A stretch of DNA of 64,000 nucleotides. Source: Elusimicrobiota bacterium (lineage in GTDB: Bacteria > Elusimicrobiota > Elusimicrobia > Elusimicrobiales > UBA9959). This document shows positions 17,018-26,487 of this stretch, piece after piece (position 1 is the first letter of the stretch; each line of letters begins with the position of its first letter). Made by a program: the position numbers and the translations under genes. Where the stretch lies: NCBI GenBank assembly GCA_003482905.1, contig DMXM01000006.1, positions 1 to 64,000 on the forward strand, written 5' to 3'. The notes below the pieces were generated by a model. That model searched no databases. It was not told the DNA's origin and worked only from the letters and a program-made list of their open reading frames with translations.

Positions 17018-18829
17018 TCAGCGCTCCCCCGCCCGCACGGCCGGCAGGCTCACGGTAAAAGTCGTCCCTTTGCCGACGGCGCTTATAATATCTATGGCTC
17101 CCCCGTGTTTGGCGACTATCTCCTGCGCCAGGGCCAGCCCAAGCCCCGTCCCCTTCCCCGTCTCTTTGGTAGTAAAGAACGGCTCGAAGATCTTGCCGCG
17201 CACGGCCTCCGGTATGCCTGTGCCGGTATCCCGCACCGCCATAACTACCCGGGGCTGCCCTTCATTCTCCTCCATCCATGTCCGCACCGTCAACCGCCCG
17301 CCCTCAGGCATGGCGTCGATAGCGTTACTGCAGAGATTTAATATTATCTGCTGGATCTGGGTCTTGTTTCCCATTATCCGCCCTCCCGATCCGAGCTCCT
17401 TTACCAGCTCGACCGACTTCACACCCGATTGAGCTTTGGCCAACAGCAGGGCGTCCTCAATAACGGTGTCAACATCGAATTCCTCCGTAGTCTGATTGTC
17501 CCTGCGGGAAAACATAAGCAGTTTTTGCACCAGATTTTTACAGCGGATCGCCTCCCGCTCTATGGATCTGAAAGGCAGGGCGAAAGTATCGTCGGCTTTC
17601 ATACGGCTGACCGCGCCCTGGGCGAAGCCAAGTATGGTTGCGATGGGATTATTGATCTCATGTGCTACGCCGGCCGCCAGCTGCCCAACGGCCGACAGTT
17701 TCGCGGATTGGGCGAGATGCGCCTGAAGCCGCAGCATCTCCCTCATATCATGCCCGATACTGACAATGCCCTCCACGCTGCCGGCCCGGTTTTTTATAAC
17801 CGCCGCGGAAACACTTACAGGTATTTTTTCGCCTTCTTTTGTCCTGTAGGCGCCGCCGTAATCCCTGAACGAGCCCTCTCTCAGCAATTTTTCCAGGCTT
17901 GCCCCCGCAAACAGCTCCGCCTCGGATTCAAAAAGCGTTTTCACCGGCTTTCCGGCCAGTTCATCCTCCGTATAGCCCAGCAGCTTTTCAGCCGCGGCAT
18001 TTACCATCCTAATCATACCGTCGGCATCCATAACGATCAGGCTGTCGGCCAGGGAATTGACGACGTCCGCGGCATAATCCCTTGCCGCCGTTAATTTGCC
18101 CGATGATATCTTTAAGCTCTCGGTCATTCTGTTGAACGAGGCCGCCAACTCCCCGATCTCGTCTTCAGTATTTATATTCACGCGCCTGCCAAGGCTCCCA
18201 TCCCGCAGGATAAATCTGACGGCCTCCGTAAGCGCCTTTACGGGGGCAACTATCATCCGCGCTAAAAGGATAGCCCCCAAGAGGCCGACAATAGTAGATA
18301 TAGAAGCGATCCAAAGCGCCTGCTCCCTGGCCTTGGAGACTGAAGCATCTATCGCTTTTTTTGAATAACCCAGCCTGATGGTTCCCAGCCGTTCGCTTCC
18401 GGAACGGATAGGAGCGGCGATATCGAATACGCTTTGCCCGGGGGCAAGCGTATATTCTTTTACGCCGGATATTTCCGCTCTTAGGGAGTCCTGCGTCAGG
18501 GAGTCCTTATAGGCCTTCCCCACTTCGTCGAGATCGTTATGCATTATCACGCGGCCTTCTTTATCTATGATGACCGCATAGACGACATAATCCTCGCGCA
18601 TCAGCGAATCTACCGTATGCTTGACGGAATCCACGTCCTCGGTAACGATGCCTTCTGCCACGTTCCTCGCCAGGGTGTCGGCGAGCGATAGTCCCCTTTT
18701 TTGTATTTCTTCAATAAGCGCGCCTTTCTGGCGCGATATGAAGAACGCGCTCATCGCGCCTATAACCAGCGCCAGCAGCGCCCCTGTCCACAGGGTCAGT
18801 TTCCATTGTATGTTCAGTCGTATTCTCAT
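17018..18829 (-). CDS. Membrane sensor histidine kinase (periplasmic sensor-HAMP-PAS-HisKA-HATPase)
   Basis: A 603-residue inner-membrane kinase. Helix 1 is at about 11-31, followed by a periplasmic domain of around 135 residues, helix 2 near 170-190 and HAMP (IVAPVKALTEAV to FNRMTESL). A PAS domain follows at about 250-365 (VNSLADSLIVMDADGMIRMV), then HisKA with VAHEINNPIATILG, the phospho-His being in HEINNP, and HATPase_c with NLCSNAIDAMPEGG, DTGTGIP and KGTGLGLA. It is the last gene of a five-gene minus-strand sensory cluster and follows the PhnD-like gene by 25 bp. No receiver domain is attached, so it probably signals to the regulators at 20.5-22.5 kb. Confidence 0.93.
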   Translation of the reverse strand: MRIRLNIQWKLTLWTGALLALVIGAMSAFFISRQKGALIEEIQKRGLSLADTLARNVAEGIVTEDVDSVKHTVDSLMREDYVVYAVIIDKEGRVIMHNDLDEVGKAYKDSLTQDSLRAEISGVKEYTLAPGQSVFDIAAPIRSGSERLGTIRLGYSKKAIDASVSKAREQALWIASISTIVGLLGAILLARMIVAPVKALTEAVRFILRDGSLGRRVNINTEDEIGELAASFNRMTESLKISSGKLTAARDYAADVVNSLADSLIVMDADGMIRMVNAAAEKLLGYTEDELAGKPVKTLFESEAELFAGASLEKLLREGSFRDYGGAYRTKEGEKIPVSVSAAVIKNRAGSVEGIVSIGHDMREMLRLQAHLAQSAKLSAVGQLAAGVAHEINNPIATILGFAQGAVSRMKADDTFALPFRSIEREAIRCKNLVQKLLMFSRRDNQTTEEFDVDTVIEDALLLAKAQSGVKSVELVKELGSGGRIMGNKTQIQQIILNLCSNAIDAMPEGGRLTVRTWMEENEGQPRVVMAVRDTGTGIPEAVRGKIFEPFFTTKETGKGTGLGLALAQEIVAKHGGAIDIISAVGKGTTFTVSLPAVRAGER

Positions 18830-18854
18830 TTTTGCGCCGTGCCGGGGACTTATT

Positions 18855-19712
18855 TTAATCCTTGTTCATCACATAGTCCGCCGCTTTGGCTTTCACAAAA
18901 CCGCCTATTTCCATATCCTTGAGGCTCCCCCGGTACGCCGGGTTTTTCACATCTAATTTCAGAAGGGCCAGCTCGACCCTGGCCGCCAGGGCTATATCCG
19001 TATTTTTATGCGCCGCAAATACCCAGTAGGGGACGGGGGGGCCTTCCGCTATCACCGCAAGCTTGTCCGCGTTCACTTCGTGCTCGCCGGGCTCATTCAT
19101 TTCCTTCCAGCTCCAGTTGTCTATGGCGCCGGCGTCGTACCTCTTAAGATAGACCCGCAGAATGATCCCTTCGCAATCCCCGCCGAAAGAATAACCGCCG
19201 AGGTCTTTTTTTATATCCAGGCCATTCTCCGCCAGAAGCCTCTTTATCGTTATGTACTTTGTCAGCGAATGTTCGTCGCCGAAAATCATTTTTTTACCCT
19301 TCAGGTCCTTTACAGCCTTTATCCCGCTGTCTTTGCGGGCTATAATAACGCCTTTCTCGACCGCTTTCCCCTCCGAGGTAAGCGTCTGCAGCAGATACCC
19401 GGGGTTATAGTACCCCGCCAGCCGGGCGTAGACGTTGGCGTCCTGAAGGGCGAAATCCACTCCGTTCTCCTCAACCTGTTCAAAGAAGGCCGCGCAATTT
19501 TTCGGGACGACCAGTTTTATGTTTAAGCCGGTCTCGCCGGACAGAAACTCCGCCAGCCCCTGGTACTGCCGGTATACCTTCATCGGGCTCGTACAAGGCC
19601 AGATGCCCACCCGCACTATCTTCTGCCCGGCGGCGGCCGGGGCGCAGGAAAGAACCGCCGCGCAGAACAGGGCCAGCCCGGCGGCCAACGCTTTCATGTC
19701 GAGCGTAGTCAT
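18855..19712 (-). CDS. PhnD-like periplasmic substrate-binding protein
   Basis: A 285-residue exported protein with a signal peptide ending APAAAG (about residue 29). The mature part follows the phosphate/phosphite/phosphonate-binding PhnD pattern: VRVGIWPCTSPMKVYRQYQG, ARKDSGIKAVKDLKGKKMIF, and a late DAGAIDNW substrate-pocket segment. AAAGGGGA precedes ATG 19712. No ABC permease or ATPase is nearby. Instead it sits between a beta-barrel protein and a membrane histidine kinase, so it may deliver ligand information to the kinase rather than feed a transporter (inference). Confidence 0.85.
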   Translation of the reverse strand: MTTLDMKALAAGLALFCAAVLSCAPAAAGQKIVRVGIWPCTSPMKVYRQYQGLAEFLSGETGLNIKLVVPKNCAAFFEQVEENGVDFALQDANVYARLAGYYNPGYLLQTLTSEGKAVEKGVIIARKDSGIKAVKDLKGKKMIFGDEHSLTKYITIKRLLAENGLDIKKDLGGYSFGGDCEGIILRVYLKRYDAGAIDNWSWKEMNEPGEHEVNADKLAVIAEGPPVPYWVFAAHKNTDIALAARVELALLKLDVKNPAYRGSLKDMEIGGFVKAKAADYVMNKD

Positions 19713-19724
19713 TTTAATTCCCCT

Positions 19725-20471
19725 TTAAAATTCGAACATCGCCTTTATTACCACGGCCCGGTCGAACGACCCGCTGGTAAGGCCGAACGGCGTTCCCAGG
19801 CCCAGCCCCAGCCCTTCTTTTATCTCATACTTTATACCGGGCGTGGCGTACAGCTCGGTTTCGTTCTCCTCAAAATCCCTCGCCCCGTTCATTTCCGCCA
19901 TAAGGAGCAGGGACTTGCCCGCCGGGAAGGCCAGGGCCAGCCCGTATTCTATCCCGGTGCCCTTATGCCAATCGTAGGAATAGCCGATATTCCCCTGGAC
20001 AATGGCCCAGAGCAGGTCCTTGTAGAAGGCCAGGTACGGCTCGTATTCCACCCGCCCCTCGCCGAGCTCCCTGTCCTCGCTGCCGGTCGGGAGTCCGATC
20101 TCCAGCCCCAGCACGAAGGCGGGCGCGGAAACCGTTTCTTCGCTGAACAGCCATTTGAACCCCAGCCCGGAGTCCCCGGCGCCGGAACTTCTTTCACCGT
20201 TCTCCGTCCGCACAAGCAACGGCGCGGTTACTTCGCCCGAAAACCTGTCGCTTATGCCGTAGAACAGGCTGGCAGCGGGGACTTCCCACAGGTTCAGGTC
20301 AGCCTCGTCCTTCCGCCAGTATTGGAACTTCAGGTTAAGCTCCCACTTCCCGAGCCCGGTGGGCATAGTTTCTTCTGTGATTATAGGTTCAACACAGATC
20401 TCACTTTCACCGGCGGATAAGGGCGGAACCGCCGCAAAACCGAGAATCCCCAGCATTATTATAATTTTCAT
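19725..20471 (-). CDS. Putative outer-membrane beta-barrel protein
   Basis: A 248-residue exported protein with signal peptide MKIIIMLGILGFAAVPPLSA. The mature sequence alternates hydrophobic and polar residues (WELNLKFQYWRKDEAD, GLGFKWLF) and ends KAMFEF, an outer-membrane insertion signal with terminal Phe. It resembles transporter-like OMPs of the meta-pathway/phenol-degradation type, but I do not assign a family. ATG 20471 has a GGGGGA 5 nt upstream. A longer frame to 20651 is Arg/Pro-rich and rejected. It ends 12 bp before the PhnD-like gene and so is likely co-transcribed. Confidence 0.75.
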   Translation of the reverse strand: MKIIIMLGILGFAAVPPLSAGESEICVEPIITEETMPTGLGKWELNLKFQYWRKDEADLNLWEVPAASLFYGISDRFSGEVTAPLLVRTENGERSSGAGDSGLGFKWLFSEETVSAPAFVLGLEIGLPTGSEDRELGEGRVEYEPYLAFYKDLLWAIVQGNIGYSYDWHKGTGIEYGLALAFPAGKSLLLMAEMNGARDFEENETELYATPGIKYEIKEGLGLGLGTPFGLTSGSFDRAVVIKAMFEF

Positions 20472-20532
20472 TAATCCCCCATTGCGGCTGATCAGTTCAG
20501 CGCAGACCAGTTCTTTATCCTGCCCGTAACCC

Positions 20533-20922
20533 TCAAATACGACCGGGAGCCGGAAGCCGCGCCTTAACCGCGGCCTCAAAATCGGAAACCGTGAATGGTT
20601 TGCACAGGATGTCGTCTTCCGAGACCCCCAGCGACAGGAATTCTTCGGCATGCGTTTCCAGGCTGAGAAAAGCCGTGATCACCAGCACCCGCGCCTCAGG
20701 GAACTTCCCGCGGGCGCGGCGCGCGGCCTCTATCCCGTTGCCGTCCGGAAGGCGGATGTCCGTGATAAGCAGGTCCAAATGTTCCATGGAACCGATCTTT
20801 TCGAACGCTTCCGACACCGACCCGGCGAAAACCGGCTCATACCCTATTGCGCGCAGGATGCGCCCGCAGAGCTTGCGCATGAACTCCTCGTCGTCCACGA
20901 CCAGGATATTATAGCGGCCCAT
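20533..20922 (-). CDS. Stand-alone response regulator (receiver domain)
   Basis: A 129-residue receiver domain: acidic pair D10/D11, phospho-Asp55 (LLITDIRLPDG), switch Thr in VLVITAF, and Lys in DDILCKPF near residue 107. There is no output domain. ATG 20922 lies 14 bp inside the end of the preceding REC-GAF-kinase gene, so translation is probably coupled and that kinase is the likely phosphodonor. It may be an intermediate of a phosphorelay serving this sensory cluster. Confidence 0.9.
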   Translation of the reverse strand: MGRYNILVVDDEEFMRKLCGRILRAIGYEPVFAGSVSEAFEKIGSMEHLDLLITDIRLPDGNGIEAARRARGKFPEARVLVITAFLSLETHAEEFLSLGVSEDDILCKPFTVSDFEAAVKARLPAPGRI

Positions 20923-22543
20923 TACAAGCCTCCTTGAAGACCGGGAACGAAACGGTAAAAACGGCGCCTCCTCCCTGCCGGTTCTCCGCGCGTATCGTCC
21001 CTTTGTACTGCTGTATTATCCCCCTGGAGATGGGCAGCCCCAGCCCGGTGCCCTGCCCGGCCGGCCGCGTGGTGAAGAACGGGTCGAACAACCGGGGTAT
21101 ATTCTCCGGGGGAATGCCGCAGCCGTTATCTTCAAAGCGCAGGATAAGATCACCTTTTTCTCTGAAGGCCAGGATCTTAAGCTCCGCGCCCTTTTTCCCG
21201 TCCAGGGCCTGGCGCGCGTTCATTATCAGGTTGAGGAACACCTGCTCGAACTGGACCGGGTCGCCCATAACTGCCGGCAGGTCTTCGGAGAGGTCTTTGG
21301 TCACCGTTACCCCCGCTCCATCCAGTTCGAAAGCGGATAACTGCAGGGCCGCTTTCAGAGCCGCCAAAACATCCACCGGCATTTCGGGGCTCTTTATTCT
21401 GCGGCTGAACTGGAGAAGGTTGCGGACTATATTGCCGCAGCGCTTGCTCTGCTGAAAAATGGTCTCGATATCCTCCCGCTGCTGGGCGTCAAGCCCGCCG
21501 CTCTTTAGCAGCATCTCGGCGAAGCCCATTATGCCCGCCAGCGGATTGTTTATCTCGTGGGCTATGCCGGCGGCGATCTGGCCTATCGCGGCCAGTTTCT
21601 CCGACTGTATCAGCCGTGACTGCATCTCACGTATCTCCTCTATGCGTTTTTCCAGCTCCCTGAAAAGGGCGGCGTTGTTGATGGCCTGCGATATATGCGA
21701 GCAAAAAACGGTGGCATGGCGCAGATCGGCCGCTGTAAAAGGATCCCCGCGCCCGCCCCGCCCCACGGTCAACACCCCAAGGACCTCCCTCCCCATAGCC
21801 AGCGGGTAAACCATGCAGGAAGAGACGCCTTGCAGCCACTTGATACCGGCAAATCCCCGGACGTCCTCCGGAGGTCCGTTGATAATAACAGGCTCGCCGT
21901 CCCCTGACGCTTTATCCGCCGCCCGTTCCCCCAGCGCCAGGCAATACGCCCGGTACTGCGCATCGTCACGCCCGGCGGCGACCTCAACGGACAGCCTCCC
22001 CCCCGGGTTCATCAGCATTATGCAGGCTTCGTCGGCTTTGAGGACCTGAATAGAAATTTTTGCGATGAGCGGCAGCAGTTCCGGCAGCTTGATGGCGGCT
22101 ATCACCGCCTTGCTGGCCTCGTATACCCCGAGCATGACCTTAAGTTCGTTCTTTTCAAGGGCTTTCTCTATAAGGGCGAAGATCTCTTCCAGGTCGAATG
22201 GTTTCTGAATAAAATCGTAAGCGCCTTTTTTCATCGCGCTCACAGCCATCTCGATCGTGCCGTAGCCGGTGGACATAATCACCTCCACGTCCGGGGCTAT
22301 CGTCTTGATGGCGGCCAGCATTTCCATGCCGTCCATGCGTGGCATCTTCACATCGCTTATCACAAGGCGGATCTTCTCTTTTTTGATTTTTTCCAGCGCT
22401 TCCGCCCCGTTGACGGCGGTCACCACCTGATAGCCGCGCAAGCCCAGTTCATAAGCCAGCATATCGCGTATGCCCTGCTCGTCGTCAACCACCAGCACCT
22501 TCGCCAGGGATTCCCCGCTTTTCACCTTCGTCTCTACGCTCAT
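20909..22543 (-). CDS. Hybrid REC-GAF-histidine kinase
   Basis: A 544-residue soluble protein without membrane segments. The receiver domain covers residues 15-130 with phospho-Asp64 (VISDVKMPRMDG) and KPFDL. A GAF domain lies at about 150-300, followed by a coiled linker, HisKA with GIAHEINNPLAGIMG (phospho-His near residue 328) and HATPase_c (NLIMNARQAL, DNGCGIPPEN, GQGTGLGLPI). An N-terminal receiver in front of a kinase suggests it is itself driven by another kinase, possibly the membrane kinase at the end of the cluster. It is the first gene of the minus-strand sensory cluster, with 255 bp of upstream noncoding sequence in which I see no clear promoter. Confidence 0.93.
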   Translation of the reverse strand: MSVETKVKSGESLAKVLVVDDEQGIRDMLAYELGLRGYQVVTAVNGAEALEKIKKEKIRLVISDVKMPRMDGMEMLAAIKTIAPDVEVIMSTGYGTIEMAVSAMKKGAYDFIQKPFDLEEIFALIEKALEKNELKVMLGVYEASKAVIAAIKLPELLPLIAKISIQVLKADEACIMLMNPGGRLSVEVAAGRDDAQYRAYCLALGERAADKASGDGEPVIINGPPEDVRGFAGIKWLQGVSSCMVYPLAMGREVLGVLTVGRGGRGDPFTAADLRHATVFCSHISQAINNAALFRELEKRIEEIREMQSRLIQSEKLAAIGQIAAGIAHEINNPLAGIMGFAEMLLKSGGLDAQQREDIETIFQQSKRCGNIVRNLLQFSRRIKSPEMPVDVLAALKAALQLSAFELDGAGVTVTKDLSEDLPAVMGDPVQFEQVFLNLIMNARQALDGKKGAELKILAFREKGDLILRFEDNGCGIPPENIPRLFDPFFTTRPAGQGTGLGLPISRGIIQQYKGTIRAENRQGGGAVFTVSFPVFKEACNGPL

Positions 22544-22798
22544 AATAAGCCCCCCCCCGCTACATCTTCCAGACTAAACCGAGCAAACGGCCGGCCGTCA
22601 CACTGGGGTGTGCGGCATTTTGCGTAATTTTACAGAAAAGGAACCGGCATGCCCTAAGAACCAGCCCTGCAGGGCAATGCCGCGGGAATCCCCCCATCCC
22701 CGCTTACCGACAACTTATATAAAAAGCGGCGCATAGTCAACCGCACGAATTCACGCGGCTATTCTCACTGAGAGAATAACAGCGCGGACGACACCGGC

Positions 22799-24706
22799 TT
22801 AGCGCAGCCGGTTCAAGCGTTTTTTGTAAATGTAGTTGGCGCCCTGGTAAAAGGAGACGGCTTCTTCTTCCAGTTTTTCGTCGGCAGGGGCCGGCTCCAC
22901 GGTTTTGCCGGCCTCGTCCCATTTATAGGTCTTCAGGTATTTCTTGGGGCCCAGCACGGCCAGGCGGCCGTCCTTTAGCAGGCCTATCTTCTGGAAAGTG
23001 GAAAGGAAAGCCCTGCCCTCGGGCCTGCCGCTGAGGATATCCCTGCCGAAGAACCGGCTGTCATACGAGGCGTTCATCAGCCCCAGCACCGTGGGCGCCA
23101 GGTCCGCCTGCGCGCAAAGGGTTTCCACCGCGCCTGGCTTCACGTGCGCCGGAGAATAGATCAAAAGCGGGATGTGGTAATTGCGCACCGGGATCTCCGA
23201 CTTCCCGGCCGAATTGGCGCAATGGTCGGCGGTGATAACGAACACGGTGTCTTTGAACCAGGGCTTTTTGGAAGCGGAAGCAAGAAACTCTCCGATAGCG
23301 TGATCCGAATATTTCAGCGCGCCTTTGCGGCTCATGGCCAAAGGCGGGATATCTATTTTCCCCTCGGGATAAGTGAAAGGCCGGTGGTTGGTGGTGGTCA
23401 TCACCATATAGAAGAAAGGCTTTTGGGCCGCGAAGTCAGCGTCGGCCTCCTTTATGGTCTTCGTCAGCAGGTCCCCGTCGCAGACGCCCCAGATATTGGC
23501 GAAGGTTATCTCGTCCCCGGCGAAGTCCGCCCGGTCCACGATGTCGAAGCCGTTATTGGAATAAAAGGCGTTCATGTTGTCGAAATAACCGTAGCCGGCG
23601 TAAATATATTTGGAGGCGTAGCCCAGCCCCCGCATCACCGAGCCCCAGGAGAAGAAATCCCCGTTGTCCGGCCGCTTGACGATGGAGGTGCCCGGCAGCG
23701 GCGGGATGGACAGCGTCATGGCCTCCAGCCCCCGCACCGTGCGGGTGCCGGCGGCGTAATAGCGTTTAAAGAAAAGCGACTTGGGGGCCAGCGCGTCGAT
23801 ATTCGGCAGGGTGCCCTCCCCCTTGGCCGCGCCGAAAGCCTGTAAATACTCCGCGCTGAGGCTCTCGCCCACTATTACCACCACGTTGAGCTTTTTCAGG
23901 GGCCCGCGCGCCGTGATCTTTCTTTCTATGTCCAGGCCGCCGTCCTTAAACCCGGCGCCGGGCCCGGCCAGGGCGGAGCGCAGGTTCTTGAAGGCCGCCC
24001 CGGCGTCCATGGAAGCGTAGAATTTTTCATAAGGCAGTTCGTTGTTGAGAAAGGCGGAGCCAAAAGCGTAAAGCCCGTTCATGGCCACTTCGTTGGCGTA
24101 TTCGTTCTTGGAAACCTGCGCGAGGCGGCCGTCGAGCAGCAGAAAAAAGGCGAGAGGCGCCGCTACCGCGGCCAGGCCGGGCGCCAGGCGCCGCCGCAGG
24201 GGCAGGGCGGCGGCGAAGGAGCCGGCCAGGCGGCGGCGGAAAAGCCAAAGAGCCCCGGCCGACAGCAGCGCCACCAGCGGCAGCACCACCGGCAGGTTAT
24301 AGGACTCGCGGATATTGCCCACCACTTCATTGGTATAAACCAGGTAGTCCACCGCTATGAAGTTATACCGCACGCCGAATTCGTAGAAGAAATAGTATTC
24401 CGCCGCCAGGTTGAAGGCCAGCAGGAAAGCGCTTATAAGGAACAGCACGTAGACCGCAACGCGGTGCCAGGCCGCGGCATAAATTTTCTCCGGCAGGACC
24501 AGGAGGTACAGCCCCAGGGCGGCGCCGGGATAGGAAAAAGCCGCGCAGTCGTAGAGGAACCCCGCGGCGAACATTTTTATAAGAACCCGGACCCCGCCAT
24601 CCAGTTCCGGCCAGGCCATGGCAAGCAGGGTGAACCGCGTAAGCAGCGAGAACCCCAGGAATAAAAGGAAGAAATTAAGGAAAAGCCCGCGCCGGTCTTT
24701 GCTCAT
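22799..24706 (-). CDS. LtaS/OpgB-like membrane phosphoglycerol transferase (sulfatase fold)
   Basis: A 635-residue inner-membrane protein. About five transmembrane helices fill residues 10-220, followed by a large periplasmic alkaline-phosphatase/sulfatase domain. NVVVIVGESLSAEYLQAFG starts the domain. The metal-linked nucleophile Thr lies in AGTRTVRGLEAM (near residue 322), and FVITADHC plus YHIPLLIYSP supply other metal-site residues. The family transfers phosphoglycerol or related groups onto glycolipids or periplasmic glucans. In a diderm, an OpgB-like or phosphoethanolamine-transferase-like role is more likely than teichoic acid synthesis. ATG 24706 has GAGGT just upstream; the longer frame is rejected. 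Confidence 0.88.
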   Translation of the reverse strand: MSKDRRGLFLNFFLLFLGFSLLTRFTLLAMAWPELDGGVRVLIKMFAAGFLYDCAAFSYPGAALGLYLLVLPEKIYAAAWHRVAVYVLFLISAFLLAFNLAAEYYFFYEFGVRYNFIAVDYLVYTNEVVGNIRESYNLPVVLPLVALLSAGALWLFRRRLAGSFAAALPLRRRLAPGLAAVAAPLAFFLLLDGRLAQVSKNEYANEVAMNGLYAFGSAFLNNELPYEKFYASMDAGAAFKNLRSALAGPGAGFKDGGLDIERKITARGPLKKLNVVVIVGESLSAEYLQAFGAAKGEGTLPNIDALAPKSLFFKRYYAAGTRTVRGLEAMTLSIPPLPGTSIVKRPDNGDFFSWGSVMRGLGYASKYIYAGYGYFDNMNAFYSNNGFDIVDRADFAGDEITFANIWGVCDGDLLTKTIKEADADFAAQKPFFYMVMTTTNHRPFTYPEGKIDIPPLAMSRKGALKYSDHAIGEFLASASKKPWFKDTVFVITADHCANSAGKSEIPVRNYHIPLLIYSPAHVKPGAVETLCAQADLAPTVLGLMNASYDSRFFGRDILSGRPEGRAFLSTFQKIGLLKDGRLAVLGPKKYLKTYKWDEAGKTVEPAPADEKLEEEAVSFYQGANYIYKKRLNRLR

Positions 24707-24734
24707 TACCTCATATTTTACAAAATTAGGCGGT

Positions 24735-25451
24735 TCAGAAAGGTTTGAGGCAGTCGGGGAAGTCGTTCTTGGGGTCGTTGACCAGGTCGGAGACGCGGTA
24801 GACATGCATCAGGGAAGAATCATAGGCGCGCAGCAGCGGCAGCAGCGTCTCGCTGTCCCTGAATTTGGGGTCCAGCCAGAGGGCCTCGTGGCGCTTCTCC
24901 AGGATCACCGGCATGCGGTGGTGCACCGTGCGCACCAGGGCGCTGGCGGCGGCGGTGATTATGGCGTAGGTATTTGTCTTCTCCTCGTAAACCCCGGCCA
25001 TGCCGAACAGGGACTTGTCGCGCATTTCGAAGCGGTACGGGGTCTTGGCGCCGGCGGAGCTGGCCCACTCGTAAAAGCCGTCGGCCGGGATGATGCAGCG
25101 CGTCCTGTAGAAAGCGGACCTGAAAGCGGGGCGGGAAGCTATGCCTTCGGCCCTCGCGTTTATAAAGCCCTCCCGCTCCTGGGGCGCGGCGTCGGATTCC
25201 GGAACGGTGTCGGGAGAAAATTTCTTTTCCAGGGTATTGCCCGAGGAGAACAGCTGCGCGCCCGAGCCGGGGACGGACCAGGCCGGGATGAAGCCCCACT
25301 TCATCAGCTTTAGCCCGCCGTGGCAGAGCACTGGGGCCTGGGCCCCGGGGGCGATATTATAGCTGGGCTTGCAGTTGAAAGGCGGCGGCTTTACGCCAAA
25401 GCGCTTTACCGCCTCCGCAAGGTCAAGAGTTTGAGAATATCTGCCGCACAT
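24735..25451 (-). CDS. SRAP/HMCES-type abasic-site-processing protein (YedK family)
   Basis: A 238-residue SOS-response-associated peptidase domain protein. The catalytic Cys2 (MCGRYSQ) becomes N-terminal after Met removal and forms a thiazolidine crosslink with abasic sites in single-stranded DNA (established for YedK/HMCES). Other conserved motifs are PSYNIAPG, WGFIPAW, INARAE, RCIIPADGFYEW with the active Glu, and VHHRMPVIL with the active His. GGGGGG lies 4 nt before ATG 25451. A TATAAT box at 25479-25484 (minus strand) may be its promoter. It is followed by the LtaS-like gene. Confidence 0.95.
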   Translation of the reverse strand: MCGRYSQTLDLAEAVKRFGVKPPPFNCKPSYNIAPGAQAPVLCHGGLKLMKWGFIPAWSVPGSGAQLFSSGNTLEKKFSPDTVPESDAAPQEREGFINARAEGIASRPAFRSAFYRTRCIIPADGFYEWASSAGAKTPYRFEMRDKSLFGMAGVYEEKTNTYAIITAAASALVRTVHHRMPVILEKRHEALWLDPKFRDSETLLPLLRAYDSSLMHVYRVSDLVNDPKNDFPDCLKPF

Positions 25452-25506
25452 GATCCCCCCGGCTTACCGTCCCCACTGATTATACTTTTTTGAGCCCCCC
25501 GCCGCG

Positions 25507-26403
25507 TCAAAACCCGGCTTTCAGGCGCTCTATGCGCTCTTCCAGCGGCGGATGCGTGGCAAAAAGGGAGAGGAAGCCTTTGGGCTTGCCGGCGATCTTC
25601 AGCGTGGCGAGGGATTCCTTGCCGGTCAGGTCGGCGTAGGCCACCGTGCGCCGCAGCCCCTCCAGCGCGCCTATCATCTTTTCGCGGCCGGCCAGGCGCG
25701 CCCCGCCCTCGTCGGCGCGGAACTCGCGGTGACGGGAGAAAGCCGCCACGGCTATCATCCCAAGCACGCTCAAAACCATTTCAAGCAGGAATATTATAAG
25801 GTAGCTGGGGGCGGCGCTGTCCCCCTCGTCGCGGCCGCGGTTGGCTATAAAGAAAGCTATCACCCGCGCCAGGAACATGACAAAAGCGTTTATTACGCCC
25901 TGTACCAGCGTCATGGTGACCATATCGCCGTTGGCAACGTGGGCTATTTCATGGCTAAGCACGCCCTCCAGCTGCACCCGGTCCATGCGTTCCAGCAGGC
26001 CGGAGGAGACGGCCACCAGGGCGCGGCTTCTGGTGGGGCCGGTGGCGAAAGCGTTGACCTCGGGGCTGGGATAATAACCGACCTCCGGCATTTTGGGCAA
26101 GCCCGCCGCCTTGGCCAGGTTATGCACCATGGCCACCAGGCCGGAAAGCTCCGGGTCGGAGGTGTTCGGGGCCACAACCACCACGCCCATCATCCACTTG
26201 GCCATAATGCGCGACAGCGCCAGGGAGATAAAGGCCCCGCCCATGCCCCAGACCAGGCAGAAGGTCATAAGGGCCTGGTAATTTATGCCGCGCGCGCTGA
26301 AATATTGCCCGACGCCCAGCAGGTTGAGTGTGAAAGAAAGTGTGACTATTATCAGCAGATTTACTGCCAGGAAGAGAACTACGCGTTTACCTAATCTGAA
26401 CAT
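25507..26403 (-). CDS. htpX: HtpX family membrane metalloprotease
   Basis: A 298-residue zinc protease of the M48B family, slightly longer than E. coli HtpX. There are two N-terminal transmembrane helices (about 8-28 and 38-58), the zinc motif HEIAH in LSHEIAHVANGDM around residues 150-162, two further hydrophobic segments, and the third ligand Glu in REFRADEGGARLAG. HtpX degrades damaged membrane proteins. AGGAGG lies upstream of ATG 26403. It ends 55 bp before the SRAP gene on the same strand. Confidence 0.95.
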   Translation of the reverse strand: MFRLGKRVVLFLAVNLLIIVTLSFTLNLLGVGQYFSARGINYQALMTFCLVWGMGGAFISLALSRIMAKWMMGVVVVAPNTSDPELSGLVAMVHNLAKAAGLPKMPEVGYYPSPEVNAFATGPTRSRALVAVSSGLLERMDRVQLEGVLSHEIAHVANGDMVTMTLVQGVINAFVMFLARVIAFFIANRGRDEGDSAAPSYLIIFLLEMVLSVLGMIAVAAFSRHREFRADEGGARLAGREKMIGALEGLRRTVAYADLTGKESLATLKIAGKPKGFLSLFATHPPLEERIERLKAGF

Positions 26404-26487
26404 GAAGCCTCCTTGTACCGCCGCGGCTACCCTTATATTTTACCATGATTTAAAAAAATCGCGCGCTTTCCGCCGGCGCCGCCTCTC

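Noticed and set aside
20472..20651. N-terminal extension of the barrel protein gene
   Set aside because: Encodes an Arg/Pro-rich stretch without signal peptide; the signal peptide and ribosome site are at 20471.
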